From Paracoccus sp. Z118 (GTDB lineage: Bacteria > Pseudomonadota > Alphaproteobacteria > Rhodobacterales > Rhodobacteraceae), in assembly GCF_019061185.1 (NCBI RefSeq), contig NZ_JAHQZU010000001.1:1-64000 (forward strand): 64,000 nt of DNA, given 5' to 3'. The translations under genes were made by a program, and so were the position numbers. The notes under the pieces were generated by a model, which was not told the origin of the DNA, did not search any database, and saw nothing but the letters and a program-made list of their open reading frames with translations. Of the stretch, positions 27,478 through 36,818 are shown piece after piece. The first letter of the stretch is position 1. Every line of letters begins with the position of its first letter.

Positions 27478-28997
27478 GCGCGGCGGATCAGCGAATGGCC
27501 GGTCATCTGCTCCGGCGGCTCGATGCCCATCAGCTCCAGCACCGTCGGCGCGACATCGGCCAAGCGCCCGTCGATCACACCGGCGCCCGCCGGGCCGCCA
27601 TAGACGATCACCGGCACCGGGTTGGTGGTGTGGGCGGTGTGCGGGCCGCCGGTTTCCGGGTCGATCATCGTCTCGCAGTTGCCGTGGTCGGCGATGATGA
27701 CCGCCGCGCCGCCCGCGCGGTCCAGCGCCGCCAGCATCAGGCCCACGCCGTCATCCACCGCCTCGCAGGCGCGGATGGCGGCGGACAGGCTGCCGGTATG
27801 GCCGACCATGTCGGGATTGGCGAAGTTCACCACGATCAGGTCGTAGCCCGCCCCGATCGCGCCGACGAGCCGCTCGGCCACCTCGGGCTCGGACATCTCG
27901 GGTTGCAGGTCGTAGGTGGCGACCTTCGGACTGGCCGGCATGAAGCGGTCCTCGCCCGGCTCGGGCGCCTCGCGGCCGCCGTTCAGGAAGAAGGTGACAT
28001 GGGGATATTTCTCGGTCTCGGCGATGTGGAACTGACGCAGCCCGCGCAGCGAGACCCAGTGCGCGAGCGTGTTCTCCACCACCTGCTTGGGATAGGCGGC
28101 GGCAATGAATTCGCTGTGGCGGGCCGAGTAGTCCACCATCCCCAGCACGGCGGACCAGCGGGGGCGGCTGGCTGTGGGGAAGGCGGTGAAATCGGGATCG
28201 GCCAGCGCCGCCATGATCTCGCGCGCGCGGTCGGCGCGGAAGTTGAGGCAGAAGACGCCGTCGCCGTCCTTCGCCCCGGCATAGCCCGAAAGCACGGTGG
28301 GCTGGATGAACTCGTCGGTCTCGCCGCGGGCATAGGCGGCGCTGACAGCCTCGGCAGCATTCGGCGCGGTCAGCCCCTCGGCGCGGACGATGGCGGCATA
28401 GGCGCGGCTGACCCGGTCCCAGCGGTTATCGCGGTCCATCGCGAAATAACGGCCGATCACGGTGCCGATCCGGGCCCCTTGGGGCAGGGCGGCCTGTAGT
28501 GCGGCAATGAACCCCGGCGCCGATTGCGGCGGCACATCGCGCCCGTCAGTGATCGCGTGGACCACGACCGGCACCCCCCGTTCGGTCATCGCGCGGCAGG
28601 CGGCGACGATGTGGCTGACATGGCCGTGAACGCCCCCGTCCGAGACGACGCCCAGCAGATGCGCCGTCCCGTCCGCCGCCGAGACGCGATCCGCGAAGCC
28701 GGCAATCTCGGGGTTCTGGAAGAAGCTGCCATCCTCGATGGCGAGGTCGATCTGGCCCAGATCCATCGCCACGACCCGGCCCGCGCCGATATTCATGTGC
28801 CCGACCTCGGAATTGCCCATCTGCCCGCGCGGCAGGCCGACATCGGGGCCATAGGTGATGAGCGTGGCGTGCGGGCACTCGGCCAGCAGCCGGTCCATGT
28901 TCGGCGTGCGGGCCTGATCGGGCGCGCTCTGCTCCGGCCGGTCCGAGATGCCCCAGCCGTCGAGGATGCACAGAACGACGGGTTTCGGAGCGGTCAT
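27474..28997 (-). CDS. gpmI: 2,3-bisphosphoglycerate-independent phosphoglycerate mutase
   Basis: A 507-residue alkaline-phosphatase-superfamily enzyme from the ATG at 28997 (MTAPKPVVLCILDGWG, where D is a metal ligand). It has the phosphoserine region MGNSEVGHMNIGAGRVV, HAITDGRDVPP, FCLNFRADRAREI and the C-terminal NFANPDMVGHTGSL and IIADHGNCE metal motifs. It interconverts 3- and 2-phosphoglycerate in glycolysis without a cofactor. Its TGA overlaps the envC ATG. The open frame runs to 29054, but the first 19 residues precede the family start. Confidence 0.95.
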   Translation of the reverse strand: MTAPKPVVLCILDGWGISDRPEQSAPDQARTPNMDRLLAECPHATLITYGPDVGLPRGQMGNSEVGHMNIGAGRVVAMDLGQIDLAIEDGSFFQNPEIAGFADRVSAADGTAHLLGVVSDGGVHGHVSHIVAACRAMTERGVPVVVHAITDGRDVPPQSAPGFIAALQAALPQGARIGTVIGRYFAMDRDNRWDRVSRAYAAIVRAEGLTAPNAAEAVSAAYARGETDEFIQPTVLSGYAGAKDGDGVFCLNFRADRAREIMAALADPDFTAFPTASRPRWSAVLGMVDYSARHSEFIAAAYPKQVVENTLAHWVSLRGLRQFHIAETEKYPHVTFFLNGGREAPEPGEDRFMPASPKVATYDLQPEMSEPEVAERLVGAIGAGYDLIVVNFANPDMVGHTGSLSAAIRACEAVDDGVGLMLAALDRAGGAAVIIADHGNCETMIDPETGGPHTAHTTNPVPVIVYGGPAGAGVIDGRLADVAPTVLELMGIEPPEQMTGHSLIRRA

Positions 28998-29128
28998 CGC
29001 ATGGCCTTTCGCGGAAGGGGCCGGATTTCGCCGGTCGCGGGTTTTTACGCGCACCCGTCGCAGGGGGCAAGCGTGGGGGCAAGCACGTCGCCGTGGACGC
29101 GGGCCGGACTTGGGCTTAGGTTCGCCGC

Positions 29129-29950
29129 ATGAGAATCCTCTTTCTTGGCGATGTGATGGGCCGTTCGGGCCGCCGGGCGATCACCGACCGGCTGGCTGCG
29201 CTCAAGGCCAGCCTCAAGGCCGATTTCACGATCGTGAACGGCGAGAATGCAAGCGGCGGCATGGGCCTGACCGCCGCCCATGCGAAACTTCTGCTGGACG
29301 CCGGGGCCGACTGCCTGACGCTCGGCGACCACGCCTTCGACCAGAAGGACATGCTGTCCTTCATCGACACCGAGCCGCGCGTCCTGCGCCCCCTGAACTA
29401 CGCGCGCGAGGCGCCGGGGCGGGGCTTTCGGGTGTTTTCGGACGCGCGCGGGCGCAAGGTGCTGGTGCTGCAGGCGCTGGGGCAGGTGTTCATGAAGCGC
29501 CCCTTCGACGATCCCTTCAGCGCCGTCGACGCGGTGCTGCGCGCCCATCCGCCCGGCGGCATGGTGCAGGCCGCCGTGCTGGACATCCACGCCGAGGCGA
29601 CCAGCGAGAAGATGGCGATGGGTCATTACTGCGACGGCCGCGCGAGCCTCGTGGTGGGCACCCACACCCATGTCCCGACCGCCGACACCCAGATCCTGCC
29701 GCGCGGCACCGCCTATCAGTCCGACGCGGGGATGTGCGGCGATTACGACAGCGTCATCGGCATGGACAAGGCCGAGCCGATGCGCCGCTTCCTGACCGGC
29801 ATGGGCCGCGACCGCTTCACCCCCGCCGAGGGCGAGGCGACGCTGTCCGGCGTGCTGGTCACGACCGACGACCGCACCGGCCTTGCGACGGCGGTCGAGG
29901 CGCTGCGCGACGGCGGACGGCTGGTGCCGACGCATGGGATCAAGGGCTGA
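29129..29950 (+). CDS. YmdB-like metallophosphoesterase (TIGR00282 family)
   Basis: A 273-residue calcineurin-like phosphoesterase: MRILFLGDVMGRSGRRAI (first metal motif), FTIVNGENASGGMGLTA, LTLGDHAFDQKD and GTHTHVPTADTQILPRGTAY (last motif). Bacillus YmdB is a 2',3'-cyclic nucleotide phosphodiesterase that affects biofilm and RNA turnover; the family is known for that but the role here is inferred. It is divergent from gpmI, starting 131 bases from it. Confidence 0.88.
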   Translation: MRILFLGDVMGRSGRRAITDRLAALKASLKADFTIVNGENASGGMGLTAAHAKLLLDAGADCLTLGDHAFDQKDMLSFIDTEPRVLRPLNYAREAPGRGFRVFSDARGRKVLVLQALGQVFMKRPFDDPFSAVDAVLRAHPPGGMVQAAVLDIHAEATSEKMAMGHYCDGRASLVVGTHTHVPTADTQILPRGTAYQSDAGMCGDYDSVIGMDKAEPMRRFLTGMGRDRFTPAEGEATLSGVLVTTDDRTGLATAVEALRDGGRLVPTHGIKG

Positions 29951-30073
29951 CGCCGCGCTGATGCACGGCCTCGCATCGGCGGAAGCGGCCCGCTCCAACC
30001 CCCTCCGACTTGCGCCGGACGGGTTTTTCCGGCACCTCCGCCCCGGCGGCAGACGCGCAGAGGTTGCATACGC

Positions 30074-31852
30074 ATGTTCGGTTTCGCACTGACCGGCCAA
30101 TCGGCCGCCATCGCCGTGCTGGTCATCATCGCCATCACCTTCGTCCTGTTCGTGCGGGAAAAGCAGCCGCCCGAGGTCGTCGCCATCGGCGCTGCCGCGC
30201 TGATGCTGGCGCTGGGGCTGCTGCCCCATCGGGACGCGGCGGCGGTGCTGTCGAACTCGGCCCCGTGGACCATCGCCTTCATGTTCATCATCATGGGCGG
30301 CCTGCTGCGGACCGGCGCGCTCGAGGCGCTGTCGCGTCAGGTGGCGAACCGCGCCGATACCCAGCCGGTGCTGACGATCTGCGTGCTGTTCGCCTTCGTC
30401 GCGGTCGCCTCGGGGATCATGAACAACACGCCGGTCGTCGCCGTGATGATCCCCATCGTCATCCAGGTCGCGGCGCGTGCCAATATCTCGCCCAGCAAGC
30501 TGCTGATCCCGCTGAGCTACTTCACCGTCATGGGCGGGATGCTGACGCTGATCGGCACCTCGACCAACCTGCTGGTGGACGGGGTCGTGCAGGACCGGGG
30601 GATGCAGCCCTTCGGCATCTTCGACATCCTGCCGGTGGGCGTCGCGGTGACGCTGGCCGGGGGCGCCTTCATGGCGCTGGTCGGCCACCGCCTGCTGCCC
30701 GACCGGGCCAGCCTGTCCGGGTTCCTGACCAACCGCGCCGAGATGAAGTATTTCACCGAGGTCGCCATCCCCGAGGACAGCAGCATCGTCGGCATGAACG
30801 TCAATGACGTGAAGATGTTCAAGCGCGACGCGGTGCGGGTGATCGACGTGCTGCGGGGCGACGCCTCGCTGCGCCGCGACATGGCGAATGTCGTGCTGGA
30901 GCCGGGCGACCGCGTGGTGCTGCGTTCGGAAATGGCCGACCTGCTGGAGATGCAGAAGAACAAGGACCTGCGGGCGCTCGACAAGCTGTCCTCGGTCCAG
31001 ACCACCACGGTCGAGGTGCTGATCTCGCCCGGCGCCCGGATGATCGGCCGGCGGCTGGGGGACCTGCGCCTGCGGCGGCGCTATGGCGTCTATCCCATCG
31101 CCGCGCATCGCCGGAACCAGAACTTCGGCCGCCAGCTCGAGGATCTGGAGATCCGCGTCGGCGACACCCTGCTGCTGGAAGGCGCGCCCGAGGATATCGC
31201 CCGGCTGGTGTCCGACATGGACCTGACCGGCGTGACGCATCCCACGACCAAGCCGTTCCGCCGCCGCCACGCCCCCATCGCGATCGGGGCGCTGCTGTTC
31301 GTCGTCGTGCTGGCGGCGCTCGACCTCGCCCCGATCATGGCGCTGGCCTTCGTGGCGGCGGCCGTGATCCTGCTGACCAGCTGCGTCGATCCCGACGAAG
31401 CGTTCGATTTCGTCGAGGCGCGGCTGCTCGCCATGATCTTCGCCATGCTCGCGATCGGCGCGGCGCTGGAGCATACCGGCGCTGTCGAGCTGATCGTGGA
31501 CGCGGTGGCGCCGTGGATGCAGGGAATGTCGCCCTTCTGGACGCTGGTCTGCGTCTATTTCCTCGGGCTCGCGCTGACCGAGGTGCTGTCGAACAACGCC
31601 GTCGCCGTCATCCTCACCCCCATCGCCATCGAGCTTGCGCTGCAGCTTGGCCATGACCCCCGCGCCTTCGTGGTGGCGGTGATGTTCTCGGCCTCGGTCG
31701 CCTTTGCGACGCCGATCGGCTATCAGACGCACATGATGGTCTATGGCCCCGGCGGCTACCGCTTCAGCGACTTCCTGCGGATCGGCATTCCGATGGACAT
31801 CGTGACGGGCATCGTCGCCTGCCTAACGATCCCGCTGTTCTGGCCGCTGTAG
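30074..31852 (+). CDS. SLC13-family permease with two TrkA-C domains
   Basis: A 592-residue transporter: N-terminal membrane block with the DASS-like MNNTPVVAVMIPIV and LLIPLSYFTVMGGMLTLIGT, then a cytoplasmic insert of two RCK_C/TrkA_C domains (about residues 215-390, each containing a GD-V-L strand pattern), then a C-terminal membrane block with EVLSNNAVAVILTPIAIEL and FATPIGYQTHMMVYGPGGYR. Such proteins are sodium- or proton-coupled anion carriers (sulfate, dicarboxylate, others); the substrate is not decidable. Confidence 0.88.
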   Translation: MFGFALTGQSAAIAVLVIIAITFVLFVREKQPPEVVAIGAAALMLALGLLPHRDAAAVLSNSAPWTIAFMFIIMGGLLRTGALEALSRQVANRADTQPVLTICVLFAFVAVASGIMNNTPVVAVMIPIVIQVAARANISPSKLLIPLSYFTVMGGMLTLIGTSTNLLVDGVVQDRGMQPFGIFDILPVGVAVTLAGGAFMALVGHRLLPDRASLSGFLTNRAEMKYFTEVAIPEDSSIVGMNVNDVKMFKRDAVRVIDVLRGDASLRRDMANVVLEPGDRVVLRSEMADLLEMQKNKDLRALDKLSSVQTTTVEVLISPGARMIGRRLGDLRLRRRYGVYPIAAHRRNQNFGRQLEDLEIRVGDTLLLEGAPEDIARLVSDMDLTGVTHPTTKPFRRRHAPIAIGALLFVVVLAALDLAPIMALAFVAAAVILLTSCVDPDEAFDFVEARLLAMIFAMLAIGAALEHTGAVELIVDAVAPWMQGMSPFWTLVCVYFLGLALTEVLSNNAVAVILTPIAIELALQLGHDPRAFVVAVMFSASVAFATPIGYQTHMMVYGPGGYRFSDFLRIGIPMDIVTGIVACLTIPLFWPL

Positions 31853-32707
31853 TCAGGCGTCCATCGCGCTGCGCACCGCCGCCTCGGCCTGCGCGGCAAG
31901 GCGCTTGCGGTCCTGCCCCGCGACCGGGATCGGCGGGTGCAGCGTGACGGTGACGCTGCCCTGACGCGGCTGGGCCAAGACCGCCAGCAGATGCGGGCCC
32001 AGATCCATGTCGCCCCACCAGCCATAGAAGCGCGGATCGCGCCCCGGCGGCGCGTGATAGCTGGCGGTGACCGGCTGGACCGCCAGCCCCTCGGGCAAAG
32101 CGGGATCGAGGAATCCCTGAAACAGCGTCGGCTTGAACGGCAGGACCCGGCGGCCGTCGGTGCTGGTGCCTTCGGGAAAGAACAGCAGCCGGTGACCGGC
32201 GGCTGTGCGGGCGGCGAACTCGGCGGCCTGCTGGCGGGCGAGGCGCGGGTCGCGGGCGACGAAATGGGTGTTGGTGACGCGGGTCAGGATGTTGATGCCG
32301 GGCCAGCCCGCCACCTCGGCCTTGCTGACGAAGAACACCGGCATCGCCGCGTTCAGAACGAGGATGTCGAGCCAGCTGGAATGGTTGGCGACCACCGTGC
32401 CCGGCCCGCGCATGGGCCGCCCGATGCGCCGCCAGCCGATCCCCATGCACCACAGGCTCAACCGGCAGACGCCCTGCACCCACGGCCCGGTGACGGGGCG
32501 GCGCGGGCCGGCGGCCAGCCGCTCACCCGCGCGCAGCGGCAGAAGCAGCAGGACACCGATCAGCAGGACCGAAACGACCGCCGCCCCCCGCAGCGCCACC
32601 AGCACCCAGCCGGCCGGCCCGATCCGGGGCAGGGGCGGAGGGGTTCCGCCGCGCCACGTGGCCTCGCGCCCGGTATAGCTGGCGGCCTCGGGCGAGGGCG
32701 GGGTCAT
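31853..32707 (-). CDS. olsA: Lyso-ornithine lipid O-acyltransferase (PlsC family)
   Basis: A 284-residue membrane-associated acyltransferase with the PlsC motifs NHSSWLD (NHxxxxD), FFPEGTSTDG and the substrate loop VTNTHFVARDPR. Its ATG overlaps the stop of an OlsB-like N-acyltransferase gene by 4 bases. That pairing is the classic olsBA operon, in which OlsA adds the second acyl chain to lyso-ornithine lipid. Judged alone it could be a generic 1-acyl-glycerol-3-phosphate acyltransferase. The context makes OlsA the better name. Confidence 0.82.
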   Translation of the reverse strand: MTPPSPEAASYTGREATWRGGTPPPLPRIGPAGWVLVALRGAAVVSVLLIGVLLLLPLRAGERLAAGPRRPVTGPWVQGVCRLSLWCMGIGWRRIGRPMRGPGTVVANHSSWLDILVLNAAMPVFFVSKAEVAGWPGINILTRVTNTHFVARDPRLARQQAAEFAARTAAGHRLLFFPEGTSTDGRRVLPFKPTLFQGFLDPALPEGLAVQPVTASYHAPPGRDPRFYGWWGDMDLGPHLLAVLAQPRQGSVTVTLHPPIPVAGQDRKRLAAQAEAAVRSAMDA

Positions 32708-33486
32708 GCGCTCTGGCCGCGGCCTTCGTAGAACCGGCGGTGGCGACCCGACATCGCCTGGGTGTCCATCAGCAGCAGCACGTCAGTCGTGTTGAACGCC
32801 CGGTCCACGAAGGCGCCTTCGCCCACGACCCCGCCGAGCCGCAGATAGGCCTTGATCAGCGGCGGCATCGCCAGCAGCGCCTCGCGCCGGTCCAGACCGG
32901 CTTCCGGGATCAGGTCCATGCGCTGATAACCTTCGGGCAGGGCGACGGGGCGGATCGCCTCGGGCGCGAGGTGGTGGTGATGCAGCCACGACAGCGCCGG
33001 AGCGAGGGGCGCCGGGTCGGTGCCGTGGAAACTGGCGACCCCGAACAGAACCTCCAGCCCGCGGTTCAGCACATAGTCGGCCAGCGCGTTCCACATCAGG
33101 AACATGCCCGAGCCGCCCCGATAATCGGCATCCATGCAGGACCGGCCCAGTTCGACCAGCGTGCGGCCCGAGGCCTTCAGCCGAGTCAGGTCGTATTCGG
33201 AATCGCAGTAAAAACGGCCGAACGCGTGGCCCCGGTCGCCCGGCAGGAGGCGATAGACGCCGACGACATGATCCAGCGCCGCCGGATCGCGGCGGGTGTC
33301 CACCAGCACAAGGTGATCGACAATGGGGTCGAATTCGTCCCGTTCGAGCCGGTTCTGGTGGTCGACCAGCGGGCCGTCGCCGCCCAGCTCCTCGACGAAG
33401 ACGCGGTAGCGCAGGCGCTGCGCGGCGAGCAGGTCGGCCTCGTTGGCCGCAAGGCGGATCTCGAACCACGAGGCGTCGGGCGTCAT
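32704..33486 (-). CDS. olsB: L-ornithine N(alpha)-acyltransferase
   Basis: A 260-residue GNAT-fold protein of the hemolysin-like OlsB family, from the ATG at 33486. It has RLAANEADLLAAQRLRYRVF (acyl-ACP side), HLVLVDTRR with GVYRLLPGD, and the FGRFYCDSEYDLTRL, ELGRSCMDADYR and WNALADYVLNRGLEVLFGV blocks typical of OlsB. It attaches a 3-hydroxy fatty acid to ornithine from acyl-ACP, the first step to phosphate-free ornithine lipids. Coupled to olsA by ATGA. Confidence 0.88.
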   Translation of the reverse strand: MTPDASWFEIRLAANEADLLAAQRLRYRVFVEELGGDGPLVDHQNRLERDEFDPIVDHLVLVDTRRDPAALDHVVGVYRLLPGDRGHAFGRFYCDSEYDLTRLKASGRTLVELGRSCMDADYRGGSGMFLMWNALADYVLNRGLEVLFGVASFHGTDPAPLAPALSWLHHHHLAPEAIRPVALPEGYQRMDLIPEAGLDRREALLAMPPLIKAYLRLGGVVGEGAFVDRAFNTTDVLLLMDTQAMSGRHRRFYEGRGQSA

Positions 33487-33615
33487 GTGCTCTGTCCCTT
33501 GTGGTGGAGGATGAGGGTTGTCTAGGGTCCGCGCGGCTTCCGTGCAACCCGGCTGATTTTCGCTCATCACGGGAACATGACTCCCGCTTGACGTAACCGG
33601 GGGTTGCATTATGGT

Positions 33616-33801
33616 TCAGTTCATGCCGGCTCCGCCATCCACCAGTTCCAGCCTGACCCGCGACCCGTCGATGACCTGCTTTCCGGCATCGGCGAAGGCG
33701 ACGACGATGCGGTCGCCCACGCGGGACTGGACCTGCCCGACGCCCCAGTCGGGCGCGCCGGGGTGACGGACCATCATTCCAGGTTCCAGGATTTCATTCA
33801 T
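33616..33801 (-). CDS. DUF3553-domain protein
   Basis: A 61-residue protein (MNEILEPGMMVRHPGAPDWG, then GQVQSRVGDRIVVAFADAGK) with the SH3-like beta pattern of DUF3553, also found as an appendix of UvrD-type helicases. A free-standing copy is common in Rhodobacteraceae. The fold (VRHP, WG-GQVQS, VVAFADAGK) suggests a nucleic-acid or protein-docking barrel, but no function is established. It is divergent from chpT. Confidence 0.8.
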   Translation of the reverse strand: MNEILEPGMMVRHPGAPDWGVGQVQSRVGDRIVVAFADAGKQVIDGSRVRLELVDGGAGMN

Positions 33802-33858
33802 GACGATTTTCCCCCTGCTTCCCGTCTGCCCGCGCGGCTGCCCTCAGGCTAGCCGGTG

Positions 33859-34509
33859 ATGGATTGCACGACCAGTCCGGCCCTGCCGGCCATCGCCGCC
33901 GAACGGCTCGCCGCGCTCGTCGCCTCGCGGCTGTGCCATGACCTCGTCTCGCCGCTGGGCGCGATCGGCAACGGGGTCGAGCTGATCGAGATGGGGGGGC
34001 CGCCCGCCCCCGGCCCCTCGCCGGAGCTGCAACTGATCGCCGACAGTGTCGAGGCGGCGCGGGCGCGGATCCGCGTGTTCCGCGTGGCCTTCGGCCATAC
34101 CGCGCCGGACCAGCGCCTGTCCGTGGGCGACCTGCGGAACCTGCTGCGCGACATCGGCAGCGGCGGCGGCGCGGGCGGGCGGCTGCAAGTGCAGCTCGAC
34201 GCCGAGGGGGACCTGCCGCGCGGCGAGGCGCGGATGATCCTGCTGGCGGTGATGTGCCTGGAAACGGCGCTGCCATGGGGCGGGCGGGTGCTGATCTGCC
34301 GCGGCGCGCAGGGCTGGCGTCTGGTGGCCGAGGCCGCCCGCACCCGCCCGGCGCCGCATCTCTGGGCGTGGCTGCAACCGGGCCGCTCGCATCTGGAGGA
34401 GCCTTCCGCCCCCGAGGTGCAGTTCGCGCTGCTCGCCGCCCATGCACTGGCCGCGGGGCGCCCGCTGGCGGGCGAGCTGGACGAGAGCGGGGCGGAGATT
34501 TCGTTCTGA
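33859..34509 (+). CDS. chpT: Histidine phosphotransferase ChpT
   Basis: A 216-residue ChpT-type protein: LVASRLCHDLVSPLGAIGNG contains the phospho-accepting His in the H-DLVSPLGA helix, followed by a dimerisation helix and a degenerate ATP-lid-free domain (RMILLAVMCLETALPWGG). ChpT relays phosphate from CckA to CtrA (and CpdR) and so controls cell cycle or, in Rhodobacterales, motility and gene-transfer-agent regulons. The ATG at 33859 follows an in-frame GTG at 33856. Confidence rests on the H-box pattern and size. Confidence 0.88.
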   Translation: MDCTTSPALPAIAAERLAALVASRLCHDLVSPLGAIGNGVELIEMGGPPAPGPSPELQLIADSVEAARARIRVFRVAFGHTAPDQRLSVGDLRNLLRDIGSGGGAGGRLQVQLDAEGDLPRGEARMILLAVMCLETALPWGGRVLICRGAQGWRLVAEAARTRPAPHLWAWLQPGRSHLEEPSAPEVQFALLAAHALAAGRPLAGELDESGAEISF

Positions 34510-34913
34510 GGGGGCGTCTGAGAGGGGCGGGGCGCTCATCGGGACAGTCGAGCCCGCAGCGCACCCATTCGCCGCGAGATGGGCCGGCACGAGGGCGTCC
34601 GTTGATATGGGCGGAAGGGAGCTCCCGTCTTTCCCGCAGGAGGCGGTCTGTCGCGCGTCCGGTCAGTAGCCAGTAACGCCACCGCCGACTTCACGACCTG
34701 CCCGCGATACCCGCCCGGTTCGCCCAAAGCGGACCGGGACGCGCCCGCCCGCCCCTTGGCGGGCGCGTTCGCGCCCACCCGTGCGGACGCGTCCTTCCGT
34801 CGCGCAGGCTTTGCCGAACCGCCCGAAAACGGGCTTGTGGCCCGTTTTCTTCAGCGGCGTTGATTATAGGTGGCGATGGGTCCGAAGCGATCGGTGCCTC
34901 CGTCACCAGCCGC
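34510..34913. other. Gene-free stretch with two terminator-like hairpins
   Basis: About 400 bases between chpT and proA. I see no credible gene. One hairpin (GCGCCCGCC, loop of 8, GGCGGGCGC at 34741-34766) suits the plus strand. A second, GAAAACGGGC-TTGTG-GCCCGTTTTC (34825-34849), has T-runs on both strands and probably ends proA transcription coming from the right. Confidence 0.6.
34825..34849 (-). terminator. Bidirectional terminator downstream of proA
   Basis: A 10-base perfect stem GAAAACGGGC/GCCCGTTTTC with a 5-base loop, ending in TTTTC in either direction, 65 bases beyond the proA stop. Confidence 0.8.
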
Positions 34914-36197
34914 TCAGGCCCGAACTGCCCCGTCGCCCGTCACCAGATACTTGAAGCTCGTCAGCTGCTCCGCGCCCACCGGTCCGCGGGCATGGATCTT
35001 GCCCGTGGCGATGCCGATTTCCGCGCCCATCCCGAACTCGCCGCCATCCGCGAACTGGGTCGAGGCGTTCCGCATCAGGATCGCGGAATCAAGCTCGCGG
35101 AAGAACCGCTCGGCGGCGGCGTCATTCTCGGTCAGGATCGACTCGGTGTGGCCGGAACTGTAGCGGCGGATATGGCCGATCGCGCCCTCCACCCCGTCCA
35201 CCAGCTTCACGGCGATGATGCTGTCCAGGAACTCGTGGCCGAAATCTTCGGGGGTGGCCGGGACGGTGCCGGGGATATTCGCCAGCTCGCCCTCGGCCCG
35301 GACCTCGACGCCGGCGTTCAGCAGGTCGCGGATCAGCACGTCGCCGTGCCTGCTGTAGAACTCCCGGTCGATCAGCAGGCACTCGGCCGCGCCGCAGATA
35401 CCGGTGCGGCGGGTCTTGGCGTTCAGCACCACGCGCCGGGCCTTTTCCAGATCGGCGTCGCGGTCGGCATAGACGTGGCAGATCCCCTCCAGATGGGCGA
35501 AGACCGGCACCCGCGCCTCGGCCTGCACAAGGCTGACAAGCCCCTTGCCGCCGCGCGGAATAATGACGTCGATCAGCCCCTGCGCCCGCAGCATCGCCGT
35601 CACGGCCGCGCGGTCGCCGGTCGGCACCATCTGGATCGCCGCCTCGGGCAGCCCCGCCTGGCGCAGCCCCTCGGCCATGCAGGACAGGATCGCCGCCGAG
35701 GAATGCAGCGAATCCGATCCGCCGCGCAGGATCACCGCGTTGCCCGACTTCACCGCCAGCGCGCCCGCATCGGCGGTCACGTTCGGGCGGCTTTCATAGA
35801 TCACGCCCAGCACCCCCAGCGGGGTCGAGACGCGGCGGATATGCAGCCCGGTCGGGCGGTCCCATTCGGCCAGCACCCGGCCGACCGGATCGGGCTGCTC
35901 GGCCACCGCCCGCAGCCCGTCCGCGATGCCGCGCACCCGCCCCGAATCCAGCCGCAGCCGGTCCACCATCGCGAGGGGCAGGCCCTTCCGCTCGGCATTG
36001 ACCAGATCCTCGGCATTGGCGTGGAGGATCTGCGCCTCGCGCTCGACCAGAAGCTGCGCGGCGCCGATCAGGGCGGCGTGCTTGCGCTCGGCCGAGGCGA
36101 CGCTGAGCGAGGCGGCCGCCTCGCGCGCGCGGGCGCCCATGCGGGCGATCAGCTCGTCGGCGGTCAGGGTTTCAATCCCGTTCGAGGTGTCGTCCAT
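34914..36197 (-). CDS. proA: Gamma-glutamyl phosphate reductase
   Basis: A 427-residue aldehyde-dehydrogenase-fold enzyme from the ATG at 36197 ([11 protein letters not shown]). It carries the ProA signatures [26 protein letters not shown]-like [13 protein letters not shown], and the catalytic cysteine in [13 protein letters not shown]. It reduces glutamyl-5-phosphate to the semialdehyde with NADPH in proline synthesis. ProB, its usual partner, is not adjacent. The frame is open to 36269, but the extra residues lack family character. Confidence 0.95.
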   Translation of the reverse strand: MDDTSNGIETLTADELIARMGARAREAAASLSVASAERKHAALIGAAQLLVEREAQILHANAEDLVNAERKGLPLAMVDRLRLDSGRVRGIADGLRAVAEQPDPVGRVLAEWDRPTGLHIRRVSTPLGVLGVIYESRPNVTADAGALAVKSGNAVILRGGSDSLHSSAAILSCMAEGLRQAGLPEAAIQMVPTGDRAAVTAMLRAQGLIDVIIPRGGKGLVSLVQAEARVPVFAHLEGICHVYADRDADLEKARRVVLNAKTRRTGICGAAECLLIDREFYSRHGDVLIRDLLNAGVEVRAEGELANIPGTVPATPEDFGHEFLDSIIAVKLVDGVEGAIGHIRRYSSGHTESILTENDAAAERFFRELDSAILMRNASTQFADGGEFGMGAEIGIATGKIHARGPVGAEQLTSFKYLVTGDGAVRA

Positions 36198-36348
36198 CAT
36201 CGCGTTCTCATCCTGTGGGGCGCCGTCATCCGCCGGTTCGCGCGGGGCGCTCGAACCTGGCGGCAACATAGTCGCTGCGCGTGGCGGCGGCCAGCGCCCG
36301 TGTCTGGGGGCATCCGTGAGGGCGCAATATACGAGGAAAAGGGGGGGA

Positions 36349-36670
36349 AGGTGCAGGATTCTGTTGCCAGGCTCCTGCGGGCCCCGCCTTACGCTGCTAG
36401 GCGGAAGGGCTTAGGTTTCGGTTACCCGAGCTGCTTACGCAGCCAGAGCGACCGGAGCACGGTTGTCGTTGGCAACTGTACTTTTCGCACCGATAACGGT
36501 GGTAGCTCACCGAGACAAAGCTAACAGCTTTAGACGTTCGTCGATCCTGTTTCGGCCCCATGTGCCCCCAACGAGGGAGTTTGGTGGAGCCGCCGGGTAC
36601 CGCCCCCGGGTCCGATCCGGTTATTACCTGCGCGTTTATGTCCATAGTCCGGGCGAACCCGGACACAGCC
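36349..36670 (-). ncRNA. ssrA: tmRNA, circularly permuted two-piece (alphaproteobacterial type)
   Basis: On the minus strand an acceptor piece ends in CGGCTCCACCA (3' A at 36582). About 22 bases later the coding piece begins GGGGCCGAAACAGGATCGACG at 36559. GGGGCCG pairs with CGGCTCC to form the 7-base acceptor stem across the two pieces. The tag frame 36473-36435 encodes ANDNRAPVALAA followed by TAA. Stem-loops at the 3' side (CCGCCT/AGGCGG, GCAGGA/TCCTGC) fit the pseudoknot region. The outer ends are approximate. It rescues stalled ribosomes with SmpB. ORFs called over it are false. Confidence 0.95.
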
Positions 36671-36818
36671 AATCTAGGAAGCCGCGGGGCGGCTGACAAG
36701 GGTTATCTCGGGGACCGTCTCGCGGCTTCGGGGCAGGACCGGTACACGGCGCGGTGAGGAAACGAACCCGGCTCCGGCGCGTTGAAGGGCGCTGACCATG
36801 AACGAAGGATAGATCACG

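Noticed and set aside
29045-31732. An 895-codon open frame on the minus strand
   Set aside because: Antisense to the phosphoesterase and SLC13 genes; Gln/His/Arg/Asp-rich composition typical of shadow frames.
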